Shown here in pieces: positions 52,810-61,051 of a DNA stretch of 64,000 nt; position 1 is the first letter of the stretch, and every line of letters starts with the position of its first letter. A program made the position numbers and the translations under genes. Source of the stretch: Gemmatimonas aurantiaca (GTDB taxonomy: Bacteria; Gemmatimonadota; Gemmatimonadetes; Gemmatimonadales; Gemmatimonadaceae); contig NZ_JBBCJO010000012.1 in the NCBI RefSeq assembly GCF_037190085.1, positions 1 through 64,000 of the forward strand, written 5' to 3'. The notes beneath the pieces were generated by a model, which was not told the origin of the DNA, made no database searches, and worked only from the letters and a program-made list of their open reading frames with translations.

Positions 52810-53427
52810 TCAGTAGTGGCAGACGGCGCAATCGTAACGCGCCTTCTTCGCGGGCATCGCTTCCAGCTCCGGTGTCACCTGCTGTCCTGCCAGGCGAGCT
52901 CCTTCGGCCGGCTTGTAGCCCTGCACGTGACAGTTGATGCACCAGCCCATGTTGAGCGAGTTCACCTGCTGCACGGGTACGTAGTTGGTATCGGGTCCCT
53001 GCGCGCCCTGCCCCTGGATGTTGCCATGGCATGTCTGGCAGGTGACGCCGGCATTCACGTGACGGAAGTGCGGGAACTGCACGTAGTCCGGCACCTTGTG
53101 CACACGGTTCCAGGGAATCGGCTGATTCTTCTGCGCATACGCCGCGACCTTCTTGATCTCAGCCGACTGCGCCTTCACGAGCGTGTGACAGCCCATGCAG
53201 GTGGACACCGACGCGTTGCCCGGATCGGGCGACTTGTTGGCTGAACTGTGGCAATAGAGGCAGTTCATGCCTGCCTTCTGCACATGCGGCGCATGGACGA
53301 ACTTGACGGGTTGTTCCACACGCAGCCCCTGCGACGACGACGCGCCGCTGTAAGCCGAGAGCAGCGTGGCCGCTGCGGCCAGCGCGAGGAACCCGGGAAT
53401 CACCGTCCACTTCTTCTTGACCGTCAT
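52810..53427 (-). CDS. actA: Alternative complex III pentahaem cytochrome c ActA
   Basis: A 205-aa protein with an N-terminal membrane anchor (FLALAAAATLLSAYSG) and five CxxCH haem sites: CLYCH, CMGCH, CQTCH, CINCH and CAVCH. Distal His residues are frequent (APHVQK, FPHFRHVN). This matches the pentahaem ActA subunit. The start MTVKKKW (53427) is chosen as the hydrophobic anchor follows directly; a longer frame upstream is Pro/Arg-rich and unlikely. It is the first gene of actABCDEF. Confidence 0.94.
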   Translation of the reverse strand: MTVKKKWTVIPGFLALAAAATLLSAYSGASSSQGLRVEQPVKFVHAPHVQKAGMNCLYCHSSANKSPDPGNASVSTCMGCHTLVKAQSAEIKKVAAYAQKNQPIPWNRVHKVPDYVQFPHFRHVNAGVTCQTCHGNIQGQGAQGPDTNYVPVQQVNSLNMGWCINCHVQGYKPAEGARLAGQQVTPELEAMPAKKARYDCAVCHY

Positions 53428-53860
53428 CGACTTGGGCCGGGAAGGCGTAGGTGGCGGAAGACACACGACAGGCACGACAACCGACCTCCCTCTGCCGCGG
53501 TGCAAAGGCGATGTCCGTGTCATGCGTGGAGACCACGGCGTCAGCCGTGTAAGTCGCTGTCAACTCGTTTCTTGCAAGCGCGAAGTATTACTGGCCCCGT
53601 ATTTGTACGCAAGTGTAAAACGTATATCCCCGTCAGTAGATACCCGACTAAATCATACGGCTATTTTGCGCTCGTCGCTTGCTTGCAGACTCGATCTCTG
53701 CCCGCCTGTCGCGCTTCGCACCGATGTACCTGCTGGCGCGGTGGTGTTGGGATGGTTGTGGAACGCGCCGGAGGCGTCGTGAGCCGTGGTGAACGAAGAG
53801 GTCGGACGGGCCGGGGCATCGCGTTTGGCGTCGCGTTTGGCGTCGCGCCAGGCGCCGAGT
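53428..53860. promoter_or_regulatory. Intergenic region carrying the act operon promoter
   Basis: This 433-bp gap has a strikingly AT-rich part at 53560-53670. On the minus strand TTGCGT (53607-53612) and TAATAC (53585-53590) with a 16-bp spacer are a fair sigma-70 promoter for act. The left side of the gap near 53821 has two perfect 12-bp repeats (gcgtttggcgtc). No further gene is convincing, and no clear terminator for the amidohydrolase operon downstream was found. Confidence 0.4.
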
Positions 53861-54724
53861 TCAACGTTGCCGCGCGTTGGCGCTGATCAGTCGACCATCA
53901 GCCAGCCGCGAAGCCTGCGCCCGTAGGTCGTCGGGCAGCAGATCGACCAATGCCCGCGCCTGCTGGGTGAGCCGGAGCGGCCACCAGCTGCTCCAGACCA
54001 ACCGTTCCGGCCCCAGGGTGCGTACCAGATGGGCGAAGTGGTCTTCCGGCGGTCCCCAGACCCAGTGCCAGTCGTACCACACCCGCTGCTGCTCGTCGGG
54101 GGTGAGTCCCCAGTGCACTTCTTCGATGAACTCGCGCCCCGCACCGGCCACGACCAGACGGCAGCGCGAACCCGACAGACGGGCCAGCGCCCGCACCGAT
54201 GCGGCAGCCAGGTCTCCGGCCCCGTCCAGGGCGTGGCGCTGCCGCAGATCTTCGAACCGCACCGTCAGGTGCAGCACGACCCCCGCCTCCCCACAGGCGC
54301 GGGCCAGTTCGGCCAGCGCCGGATGCCCCACCCCCAGCCCCCACTGCGGTGGACAGACCCGCACGGCCGGTGCGCCTTCGTTCACGGCGGTGCGCAACGC
54401 CTCTTCCCACCGCGGCCAGTCGGGCCGCACGAGCGGCGCCGGGTGCAGCCACTGCCGATGCGGCGCCACTGCGGCATACAGTGCCTGATTGGCCGGCTCG
54501 GGATCGCGGAAGAACGTCCCCGGCAGATGTCCCACCCACGCGCCGCCGAAGCCTTCGCGCTCCAGCACCCGCACCAGGATGTCGGGCTCGGGGTGCGGGA
54601 TGTCGCGGAAGGGGTAGCCGCCCACCCAGGCGCTGACATCGATCGGACGCCTCGGACGCGGTTGTGGCGGGTTGCCGGATGACGGATCGGGTGTGCGGGT
54701 CGCGGGCGAGTTCATGAGGCTCAT
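53861..54724 (-). CDS. Amidohydrolase-like (TIM-barrel) protein with lost metal motif
   Basis: A 287-aa protein related in length and plan to the neighbouring amidohydrolase: it starts with a strand IDVSAWVGGYPFR where metal-dependent members have D-x-H-x-H. It then has the barrel-like pieces AWVGHLPGTFF, PAVRVCPPQWGLGVGHPALAELAR, AGVVLHLTVRFED and LGPERLVWSSWWPLRLTQQA, the last resembling the family's terminal Asp strand but with Trp instead of Asp. The metal ligands are therefore largely missing, so it may be a non-catalytic partner of the upstream gene product. ATG overlaps the preceding stop by 4 nt. Confidence 0.65.
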   Translation of the reverse strand: MSLMNSPATRTPDPSSGNPPQPRPRRPIDVSAWVGGYPFRDIPHPEPDILVRVLEREGFGGAWVGHLPGTFFRDPEPANQALYAAVAPHRQWLHPAPLVRPDWPRWEEALRTAVNEGAPAVRVCPPQWGLGVGHPALAELARACGEAGVVLHLTVRFEDLRQRHALDGAGDLAAASVRALARLSGSRCRLVVAGAGREFIEEVHWGLTPDEQQRVWYDWHWVWGPPEDHFAHLVRTLGPERLVWSSWWPLRLTQQARALVDLLPDDLRAQASRLADGRLISANARQR

Positions 54725-55620
54725 GATGCCGGAATGCCCTCGTCGAGGACCGCATCGAACGCGCCGGGCGGGAAGATCCGCGCGGCGTTCCGCCAGCGCA
54801 TGTCGGCGATCTCCTCGTCCGACGCCCCCGTGTACGCCAAAGCCCGCAGTTTGGTGAGGCCGGTGCAGAGCGTCAGATCGGCGGCCCACAACAGACGCCG
54901 CGCGCCGATCCAGCGCAGGGCGTGATCGATCATCCCCCGATCGATGCCGCTGCCCGAGAGATCCATGACGATGTTGGGAAGATCGCGAATGGCCGGCGGG
55001 GTGTGCGCCCAGTCGCCGCCGCCGCCGATGTGGGCGAGGAGAAACGTGACGGCAGGATGTCGTGCCGCGAGTCGTGCGAGTTCGATGCCATCCGACGCGT
55101 CCTGGTTGGGCCAGTCGCGGCGGCGATGCTGCCACACGTGATGCAGCACCGGCACCCGCGCCTCGGCGGCCCGTTGCGCGATGTCGTCGAGCAGCACGTC
55201 ATCGGCCCGACGGCCGGCGGCGAGCTTGATGCCGATGGCTCCGCGGGCGAGTCCACGTTCGATCTCGTGCAGCGCATGCGTCGTGAAGTTGGGATTCACG
55301 GCCACATAGGCCTTCACGCGCGCGCCTTCCGACGCGGCGAACGTCAGCATCCAGTCGTTGGCGCGGGTCTGATCGTCGGGCGAAGCGAAGTACGTGGGCG
55401 AGGTGTACCCCCACGAACCCAGCACCGAGGCCACGTGACACCGCACCCCGATGCGTGCGCCAGCCTCGAGACGCGACTGATTATAGCGCATCCAGTCGCC
55501 GCGATTGGTGTACGGCGTGTGGAAGTGTGCGTGCGGGTCGATGAGCGGCTCCGGTCCACCCAACGGTGCGCCGGCCACAGTGTCGGTTGCAGACGACACG
55601 TTCATGACGGACTGACTCAT
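54721..55620 (-). CDS. Amidohydrolase (amidohydrolase 2-like, TIM barrel)
   Basis: A 299-aa metal-dependent hydrolase or decarboxylase-type protein. The first strand ends IDPHAHFH (H-x-H metal pair), followed by VKAYVAVNPNFTT, GAIGIKLAAGR (a Lys ligand-type strand), VPVLHHVWQH, VTFLLAHIGGGGDWAH and LLWAADLTL with the expected Asp near the end. Reaction unknown; members hydrolyse lactones and amides or decarboxylate aromatic acids. It lies 28 nt after the aminomutase-like gene and couples to the degenerate paralogue downstream, possibly as a heteromer. Confidence 0.82.
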   Translation of the reverse strand: MSQSVMNVSSATDTVAGAPLGGPEPLIDPHAHFHTPYTNRGDWMRYNQSRLEAGARIGVRCHVASVLGSWGYTSPTYFASPDDQTRANDWMLTFAASEGARVKAYVAVNPNFTTHALHEIERGLARGAIGIKLAAGRRADDVLLDDIAQRAAEARVPVLHHVWQHRRRDWPNQDASDGIELARLAARHPAVTFLLAHIGGGGDWAHTPPAIRDLPNIVMDLSGSGIDRGMIDHALRWIGARRLLWAADLTLCTGLTKLRALAYTGASDEEIADMRWRNAARIFPPGAFDAVLDEGIPAS

Positions 55621-55648
55621 GGCAAGCTCATGGCAGACTCAGACAGGC

Positions 55649-56887
55649 TCATGATCGACGGGGACCGGGGAGCAACTCCTGCATCACCTCGGGAAGCACA
55701 CGCGCGACGTCTTCGCAGGCGCTGTCGTCATGCGCCATCGCGCCGAACTGATACGCGCCGCGCTTGAGCAACACACCACCGCGCGCCGCGGCAGCCACCA
55801 GCGCGTCGATCCGTTCAGGCACATCGGACACCAGCCGCCACATCATGGGTGGACCGGCCACCTGCACCCCCACCCACGGCGCTTCCTCGAGAGCACGGCC
55901 CACGATCTCCTGCAGCAGGCCACCGGCACTGGCCATGCGTTCACAGATGTCGAGTCGCTCGTGCCATTCGAGCACCGCGCTGGCCGCGGCCAGTCCCGTG
56001 GCTTCGGTGGCCGCGGTGGAGGAAATCCAGGTGCGCGTGGCCTCTTCCATCACACCGGCGCGGCCCACCACGGCGGCCAGTGGATAGCCATTCGCGAGCG
56101 CCTTGCCGAGGGCGGTGAGATCGGGCACGACATCGTGCAGCGATTGCACGCCGCCGGTACGCACACGAAATGCCGTCTTCACTTCGTCGAAGATGAGCAG
56201 GGCACCGGTGGCATCGGCGGCGTCACGTGCCGCCTGCAACCACTCACGCGACGCGATCTCGTGCACGAGCGGTTCGATGATGATCGCGGCCGGCGTCTCG
56301 GCCGCTCCGTCGTACACCGCCGCGCGCAATGCGTCACGGTCGTTGAACGGAATCCAGGTGACGGCCCGGCGGACGTCGGGGGACACACCCGCCGCGTCAC
56401 TCGACCAATCGAGCCAGCCGAAATACCCGCACGCCACCACCCGCTGACGCCCCGTGACCGTGCGGGCAATGCGCACCGCGGCCGCCGTCGCCTCGGCGCC
56501 CGTGCGCAGAAACCGCACCTGCTCCGCGCAGGGGATCACTTCGATGAGCCGTTCGGCCACCTCCACCTCGAGCCGGTGCGGCAACGACGACACATTGCCC
56601 TGCGCCGCGGCCTCCTGCACCGCCTGCGTGATGGCAGGGTCGGCATACCCGATCCCGACGGCGCCGAGCGCCATGCCAAGATCGATGAACCGCCGTCCGT
56701 CGGTGCTCCAGAGCGTGCAGCCGTGTGCACTCTCGAAATGCGTGGGCAGCGCGGCATCGAAGGCCCGCGAGCCGTAGAGAGCCTCGGGGCGTTTGCTGCC
56801 CGTGGAGCATCCCCCGGGAATGACATCCGCGGCGCGCGAGCGCCATCCGTCGTCGGGATCCTCCCCGAAGGCAATGGTGCGGGTCAT
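55649..56887 (-). CDS. Glutamate-1-semialdehyde 2,1-aminomutase-like class III PLP enzyme
   Basis: A 412-aa PLP enzyme of the class III aminotransferase fold. Landmarks: VIPGGCSTGSKRP and CTLWSTDGRRFIDLGMALG at the N-terminus (as in GSA aminomutases), RTGAEATAAAVRIART, the cofactor Asp in LLIFDEVKTAFR, and the Schiff-base Lys in LTALGKALANGYPLAAVVG. In place of the haem pathway context it sits with amidohydrolases and a methyltransferase, so it may act on another amino acid or amino sugar rather than glutamate semialdehyde. The ATG/GTG start overlaps the methyltransferase stop by 4 nt. Confidence 0.85.
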   Translation of the reverse strand: MTRTIAFGEDPDDGWRSRAADVIPGGCSTGSKRPEALYGSRAFDAALPTHFESAHGCTLWSTDGRRFIDLGMALGAVGIGYADPAITQAVQEAAAQGNVSSLPHRLEVEVAERLIEVIPCAEQVRFLRTGAEATAAAVRIARTVTGRQRVVACGYFGWLDWSSDAAGVSPDVRRAVTWIPFNDRDALRAAVYDGAAETPAAIIIEPLVHEIASREWLQAARDAADATGALLIFDEVKTAFRVRTGGVQSLHDVVPDLTALGKALANGYPLAAVVGRAGVMEEATRTWISSTAATEATGLAAASAVLEWHERLDICERMASAGGLLQEIVGRALEEAPWVGVQVAGPPMMWRLVSDVPERIDALVAAAARGGVLLKRGAYQFGAMAHDDSACEDVARVLPEVMQELLPGPRRS

Positions 56888-57747
56888 GCGCCCTGCCCGC
56901 TCTCCACCGTCGTGTCGGCCTGCGAATGGGCTTGCTCCGCGTGCGCTCGTTGCGTGTGCGCGTGTTGGGTATGCCCCTGCTCCGCCAGCGCGCGCTGGAC
57001 GGCGAGGCGGCTTTCGCGCTCGATGGTGCGCAGCACTTCGATGCTGGCGGTGCGAATGAGCAGCAGTTCACGCGCATCGGGACTGGCCCGGAACACCAGC
57101 GAGCGGAACGTACGCATGACGAGTTCCTCGTTGCGTGTGCCGAAGTAGGCGATGGCGTCGAGGGCGTTGCGCATGTCGGCGAACGTCTGCTCCATCGCCT
57201 CCTTGCCGGGCGCGCCGGCGGCATGCCGGGGCGGCGGCAGCTTTTTCGTGGCGTCGCCGGCCAGCATGTGCAGTTCGTAGAGGCCCAGCAGACACGCCTG
57301 CGCCACGTTCAGCGAAAAGTGCTCGGTGGTGGGAATGGTGCAGATGGCGTGCGACCGGTCGAGCGCCTCGTTGGGGAGCCCATGATCCTCGCGCCCGAAC
57401 ATGATGGCCACACGTCCTACCTGCGCATGCTCGAGCAGGTCCACCGCCGCACTGCGTGGCGTGTGACGCGCCCAGCGTGCGGCCTGCCGACGCCCGGAGA
57501 ATCCCACCACGTACACGCAGTCGGCCAGCGCCTCGTCGATGGTCTCGAAGTGCCGGATACGTTCGACGATATCGCGCGTATCGTGCGCGACTTGCTCCAC
57601 GCGCGTGGGGTCGTAGGGCCGGGGGCGGATGAGACGCAGATCGCGGACGCCCATGTTCTTCATGGCCCGCACCACGCCGCCGATGTTGATCGAATCCTGG
57701 GATTCGTAGAGCACCACCGTCACGGCGTTGAGAATCGAATCGGTCAT
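56884..57747 (-). CDS. SpoU/TrmH-family RNA 2'-O-methyltransferase (TrmJ-like)
   Basis: A 287-aa SPOUT-class enzyme with a knotted SAM site. Motifs: VVLYESQDSINIGGVVRAMK (motif 1), AIMFGREDHGLPNEAL (motif 2) and TEHFSLNVAQACLLGLYEL (motif 3). These resemble TrmJ/TrmH tRNA methyltransferases. The C-terminal 30 residues are unusual: a His/Gln/Ala/Thr-rich stretch (HTQHAHTQRAHAEQAHSQ) with no counterpart in the core family. The start is 57747 because the frame before it reads through the 5' region without family sequence. It is the first gene of the 56.9-53.9 kb operon. Confidence 0.9.
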   Translation of the reverse strand: MTDSILNAVTVVLYESQDSINIGGVVRAMKNMGVRDLRLIRPRPYDPTRVEQVAHDTRDIVERIRHFETIDEALADCVYVVGFSGRRQAARWARHTPRSAAVDLLEHAQVGRVAIMFGREDHGLPNEALDRSHAICTIPTTEHFSLNVAQACLLGLYELHMLAGDATKKLPPPRHAAGAPGKEAMEQTFADMRNALDAIAYFGTRNEELVMRTFRSLVFRASPDARELLLIRTASIEVLRTIERESRLAVQRALAEQGHTQHAHTQRAHAEQAHSQADTTVESGQGA

Positions 57748-57841
57748 GCGCCCAAGATAGCGCCTTCCGTCATCGACGCGTCGTCCGTCCGGGCCCAGGG
57801 ACGGCACGTGACGGGGAGTGGCTCGGGAAGTGGCTGCGGGG

Positions 57842-60800
57842 TCAGGGCAGATGCAACGTCAAGGCGCTCCGCGGGTCCTCCCGGTCACCACGCAGGTAGG
57901 CAAAGCCTCCTCCCCCGCCCAGGACCAGTTGGCCGAGGCGTCGTTCGCGTCCGTCGATGGCTTCGTTGATCACGAGTTGAAAGCCGACCACCCGATGTCC
58001 ATGTCCATTGGCCTCCGTGACTGGTAGGGCAGCCAGCGACCAGACCAGCTGGAGATCCCAGCCATCGGGGTGCGATTGCCACTGACACGTGGGCTGACCC
58101 ACGGGTTCGGGTCGATTGTCCGTGTTCACCAGCGCCGTGAGTCGGACACCTGCGGGCTCGGGAGTGCCATGTGGTTCACCGCCGAGCAGCGCCACCAGAC
58201 CGGCGGCATTCCAGGTGCGCCCATCGCCGGTGACGTACCACTGTACGCCGCTCACGTTCACATCCGCCCGTTCGTTGTCGAGCGGATTGTCCGGCATGGC
58301 GGCCGTCGAGCCGGTGCCCCAGCGCGGCGAAGCCGGCGGCGCCTCGCCGGTCATCCCCAGCCGCATGGAGAGGCGGGCCACCAGCACGTCGTCGGTACAC
58401 AGCAGCGCCACACGCGCCGACGGAGCGTGGGTGGCGCTCCATGGCCACTCGGTGGGCCGATAGTTGGACGCCGCAAGCGTGACCACCGTCGCCCCGGTCA
58501 GTGGCTCCCGTAACGACGGGACTGCCGCCCGGCCTGATCGTGGCACGGTGATGGATGGACGTTCGGCCAGGGACGATGGAGTCCCCGTATCGGAATCCCC
58601 GTCGGGTGCGGGTGCGGGTGCGACGGTATCGACCGCTGGTGCCGCCGCCGACGCGAGTGCATCGAGATCGATGCTGCTGCGCGCGTGTCGTGCCGTCAGC
58701 GCGATCTGCCAGCCGGTGTCGGTCGGGCGGTGTTCACTGATCGTGCCATCCACCGTTTCGATGCGGACCACTGCATCGGAGGGCGCATGGCTGGCGAGGG
58801 GAGAGCCGGCAGGTGACAGTCGGGGAAAGGACACACGGTGCACCGCGGATGGGCTGCCATGCCGTTCATGCAGCGCCCAGCTCCATACGCCCACGATGCA
58901 GCCCCGTGTGCCGGTCACTTCGAGCCAGTGGCGTGGGACCATGCGTAGCGACGGATCCTGCCCTGGGTCGTTGACCGATGTCCCGGTCGCCGCGGCCCCG
59001 GCGCTTCCCGCACCGAGGGGCGGTGACGGCGCATCCGCCCGCAACAGGCGCATGGGCGCACTCGCGGCATACCATACCTGTGTCGCGTCGGCGATTTGTT
59101 CGGCGCCTCGTTCGGAGTCTGGTCCGTCGCCTCCCGTGGTGCGCGGCACGAGTTCGACGGGAACACCGGCCGATGACGTCGTGGCGCCCGCGCCGGCGTC
59201 CACTCCGGAACGCTCATCGGCATCGACGGCAATGGCCAGGCGCGCCTGCTCCACCCGGCGCAAAAAATCGAAGCCGTCTTCGAGACCACCCGCGCCCTCG
59301 CGGATCGTGGGCTCCCACGCGGCCACTGACGGCACCGTGGCCGCGCCCGCGACCGGCAGCGTGATCACCACCGATTCCGGCGCCTCCCATTCCAGCACAT
59401 CCACGAGGTGCCCGTCACACACCACCACCGTGCGGGTGACGATCACCCCAGGCGCGATATCGTGTACACGTTTGCGGATCCAGCCCGCACCACCGCGGTC
59501 CTCGAACGCCAGCAACGTGGCCGGCTTCCGCTGCTGCGACCGGCCATTCACCAGGGGCGCGTGATGGGCGAGCGTGCTGCGATACCAGTGCAGTGTACGC
59601 TCCACATAACTGCCCGTGCCGGGGTCATCGAGCCAGCGCTCCGTGTTGGTCTGCAAGGTGAGCGCAAGCCGATCGGGATGCCCATGACCTCCACCGGTCT
59701 CGCCACCTTCCAGCGCGACATACACCTGCCCTCCGTCGCGACGGATGACGGCCAATCCCTGCGATGGCAGACAGGCACTCGGCAACGTCAACAGGGTTCC
59801 TGACGCCTCCGTCGAAGTTCCGGCCGAGCCGTCCACGGTCTGCCTCGATGCACCCGATGCCGTCGCCGGCGTGGTCTTCGTGTGTGCATCCGCCATGAGC
59901 AACGCCCGCCACGACAGATCGGCCCGCGACAACGGTCCTGGCGCATCATGACGCTCGGCGTCGGCGGTGGAAAGACGTCGACCGGCGCGCGGAAAAACCG
60001 AGGCATCGACACCGGGTGCATAGAGACGTGACAGCAGCGCCGCGAGGACCGGGTCCGCCCGATACGCCTGCCCGAGTTCGCAGTACTCCGCGATGCGCCA
60101 CTGACGTATCGACACGGCATACTGCGCGTCCCGGCGTGCGGGCAGTGTTTCGTCGGGCAACACTCCCACGAACGGCGTGAGAAAGCCGCGATGGAACCGC
60201 TCATCGAGCACGGCCGGCAACATCCGACCGGTAGCCCGCAGCCACTGCACCCCATACCACAGTCCGCGATGGGCGAAGAGATGGTAGTTCTCGCCTTCGT
60301 ACCAACTGCCATCGGCCAGCAATCCGTGTTCCAGCAACCAGGGCAACGATTGTGGCGCCGTCAGTCGCGCGTCGACCTCCCGCTCACGCCCCAGCAGCGT
60401 CCAGGCACTCAGGATCGCGATATCGTTCCACACCTGCCGATTGGAACGCCCCTCGGGAAATCCGGCAATGAGCGCACTGGATGGTGTGAGCAGCCGGTCG
60501 CGGACGACATCACTCACGACCTGCCGTCCCGCCGTTTCCAGCAACGATAACGCATGACAGGCGTTCAACAGCCAGATCGATTCGAGATACGTGCTGAAGA
60601 ACGGACGCGAAGGCCCGAGCACGTTGTCGCGATTGGGCCATGTGTCATACCGGTCGGCGAGTTCCCGCAGGATCGACTCGGCCAGCTCCGCGTGCGCGAG
60701 GTCTCCGCGCAACAGGAACAGCGCCGCGGCATGCACCGCCCGTTCCACCGTCCAGAGCTGTGCATTCATGGCCCACCAGTCGTCGTGCTCCGGGCGCTGG

Positions 60801-61051
60801 TAATCACGCGCACAGAAACGGCAGCGATGCGATCGGGGCTGCCAGGGATCGAACTCCAGCAACACGCCATGCACGGGACACCGGCCGCCAATCCGGGTGA
60901 GTCGCGCCTTTCCGTCGGGAATGGGGAGTGCTGCGGCCTGCTGCAGCGGCACGAGTTCCGCCGCGAGGCCATCCGCCAGTGCGGCGAACACCCCGCCGGG
61001 CGCAACGGCCCGACGCCGAGTCTGCACATCGAAGGCGAGCAGCCGGGTCAT
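57842..61051 (-). CDS. Very large heparinase II/III-family protein
   Basis: A 1069-aa protein. An N-terminal metal-site-like piece has C-P-V-H ... C-R-F-C (Cys58, His61, Cys77, Cys80). An all-helical toroid follows (about 90-470; MNAQLWTVERAVHAAALFLL, NDIAILSAWTLLG, WYEGENYHLFAHRG), then the heparinase II/III beta-sandwich with YVALEGGETGGGHGHPDRLA and LDDPGTGSYVERTLHWYR. A long Ala/Ser/Gly-rich insert and a C-terminal beta domain (about 900-1069) close the protein. No Sec signal is seen at the start, which overlaps the binding-protein stop by 4 nt. It may degrade uronic-acid polymers; cytosolic location would imply uptake of oligosaccharides first. Confidence 0.78.
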   Translation of the reverse strand: MTRLLAFDVQTRRRAVAPGGVFAALADGLAAELVPLQQAAALPIPDGKARLTRIGGRCPVHGVLLEFDPWQPRSHRCRFCARDYQRPEHDDWWAMNAQLWTVERAVHAAALFLLRGDLAHAELAESILRELADRYDTWPNRDNVLGPSRPFFSTYLESIWLLNACHALSLLETAGRQVVSDVVRDRLLTPSSALIAGFPEGRSNRQVWNDIAILSAWTLLGREREVDARLTAPQSLPWLLEHGLLADGSWYEGENYHLFAHRGLWYGVQWLRATGRMLPAVLDERFHRGFLTPFVGVLPDETLPARRDAQYAVSIRQWRIAEYCELGQAYRADPVLAALLSRLYAPGVDASVFPRAGRRLSTADAERHDAPGPLSRADLSWRALLMADAHTKTTPATASGASRQTVDGSAGTSTEASGTLLTLPSACLPSQGLAVIRRDGGQVYVALEGGETGGGHGHPDRLALTLQTNTERWLDDPGTGSYVERTLHWYRSTLAHHAPLVNGRSQQRKPATLLAFEDRGGAGWIRKRVHDIAPGVIVTRTVVVCDGHLVDVLEWEAPESVVITLPVAGAATVPSVAAWEPTIREGAGGLEDGFDFLRRVEQARLAIAVDADERSGVDAGAGATTSSAGVPVELVPRTTGGDGPDSERGAEQIADATQVWYAASAPMRLLRADAPSPPLGAGSAGAAATGTSVNDPGQDPSLRMVPRHWLEVTGTRGCIVGVWSWALHERHGSPSAVHRVSFPRLSPAGSPLASHAPSDAVVRIETVDGTISEHRPTDTGWQIALTARHARSSIDLDALASAAAPAVDTVAPAPAPDGDSDTGTPSSLAERPSITVPRSGRAAVPSLREPLTGATVVTLAASNYRPTEWPWSATHAPSARVALLCTDDVLVARLSMRLGMTGEAPPASPRWGTGSTAAMPDNPLDNERADVNVSGVQWYVTGDGRTWNAAGLVALLGGEPHGTPEPAGVRLTALVNTDNRPEPVGQPTCQWQSHPDGWDLQLVWSLAALPVTEANGHGHRVVGFQLVINEAIDGRERRLGQLVLGGGGGFAYLRGDREDPRSALTLHLP

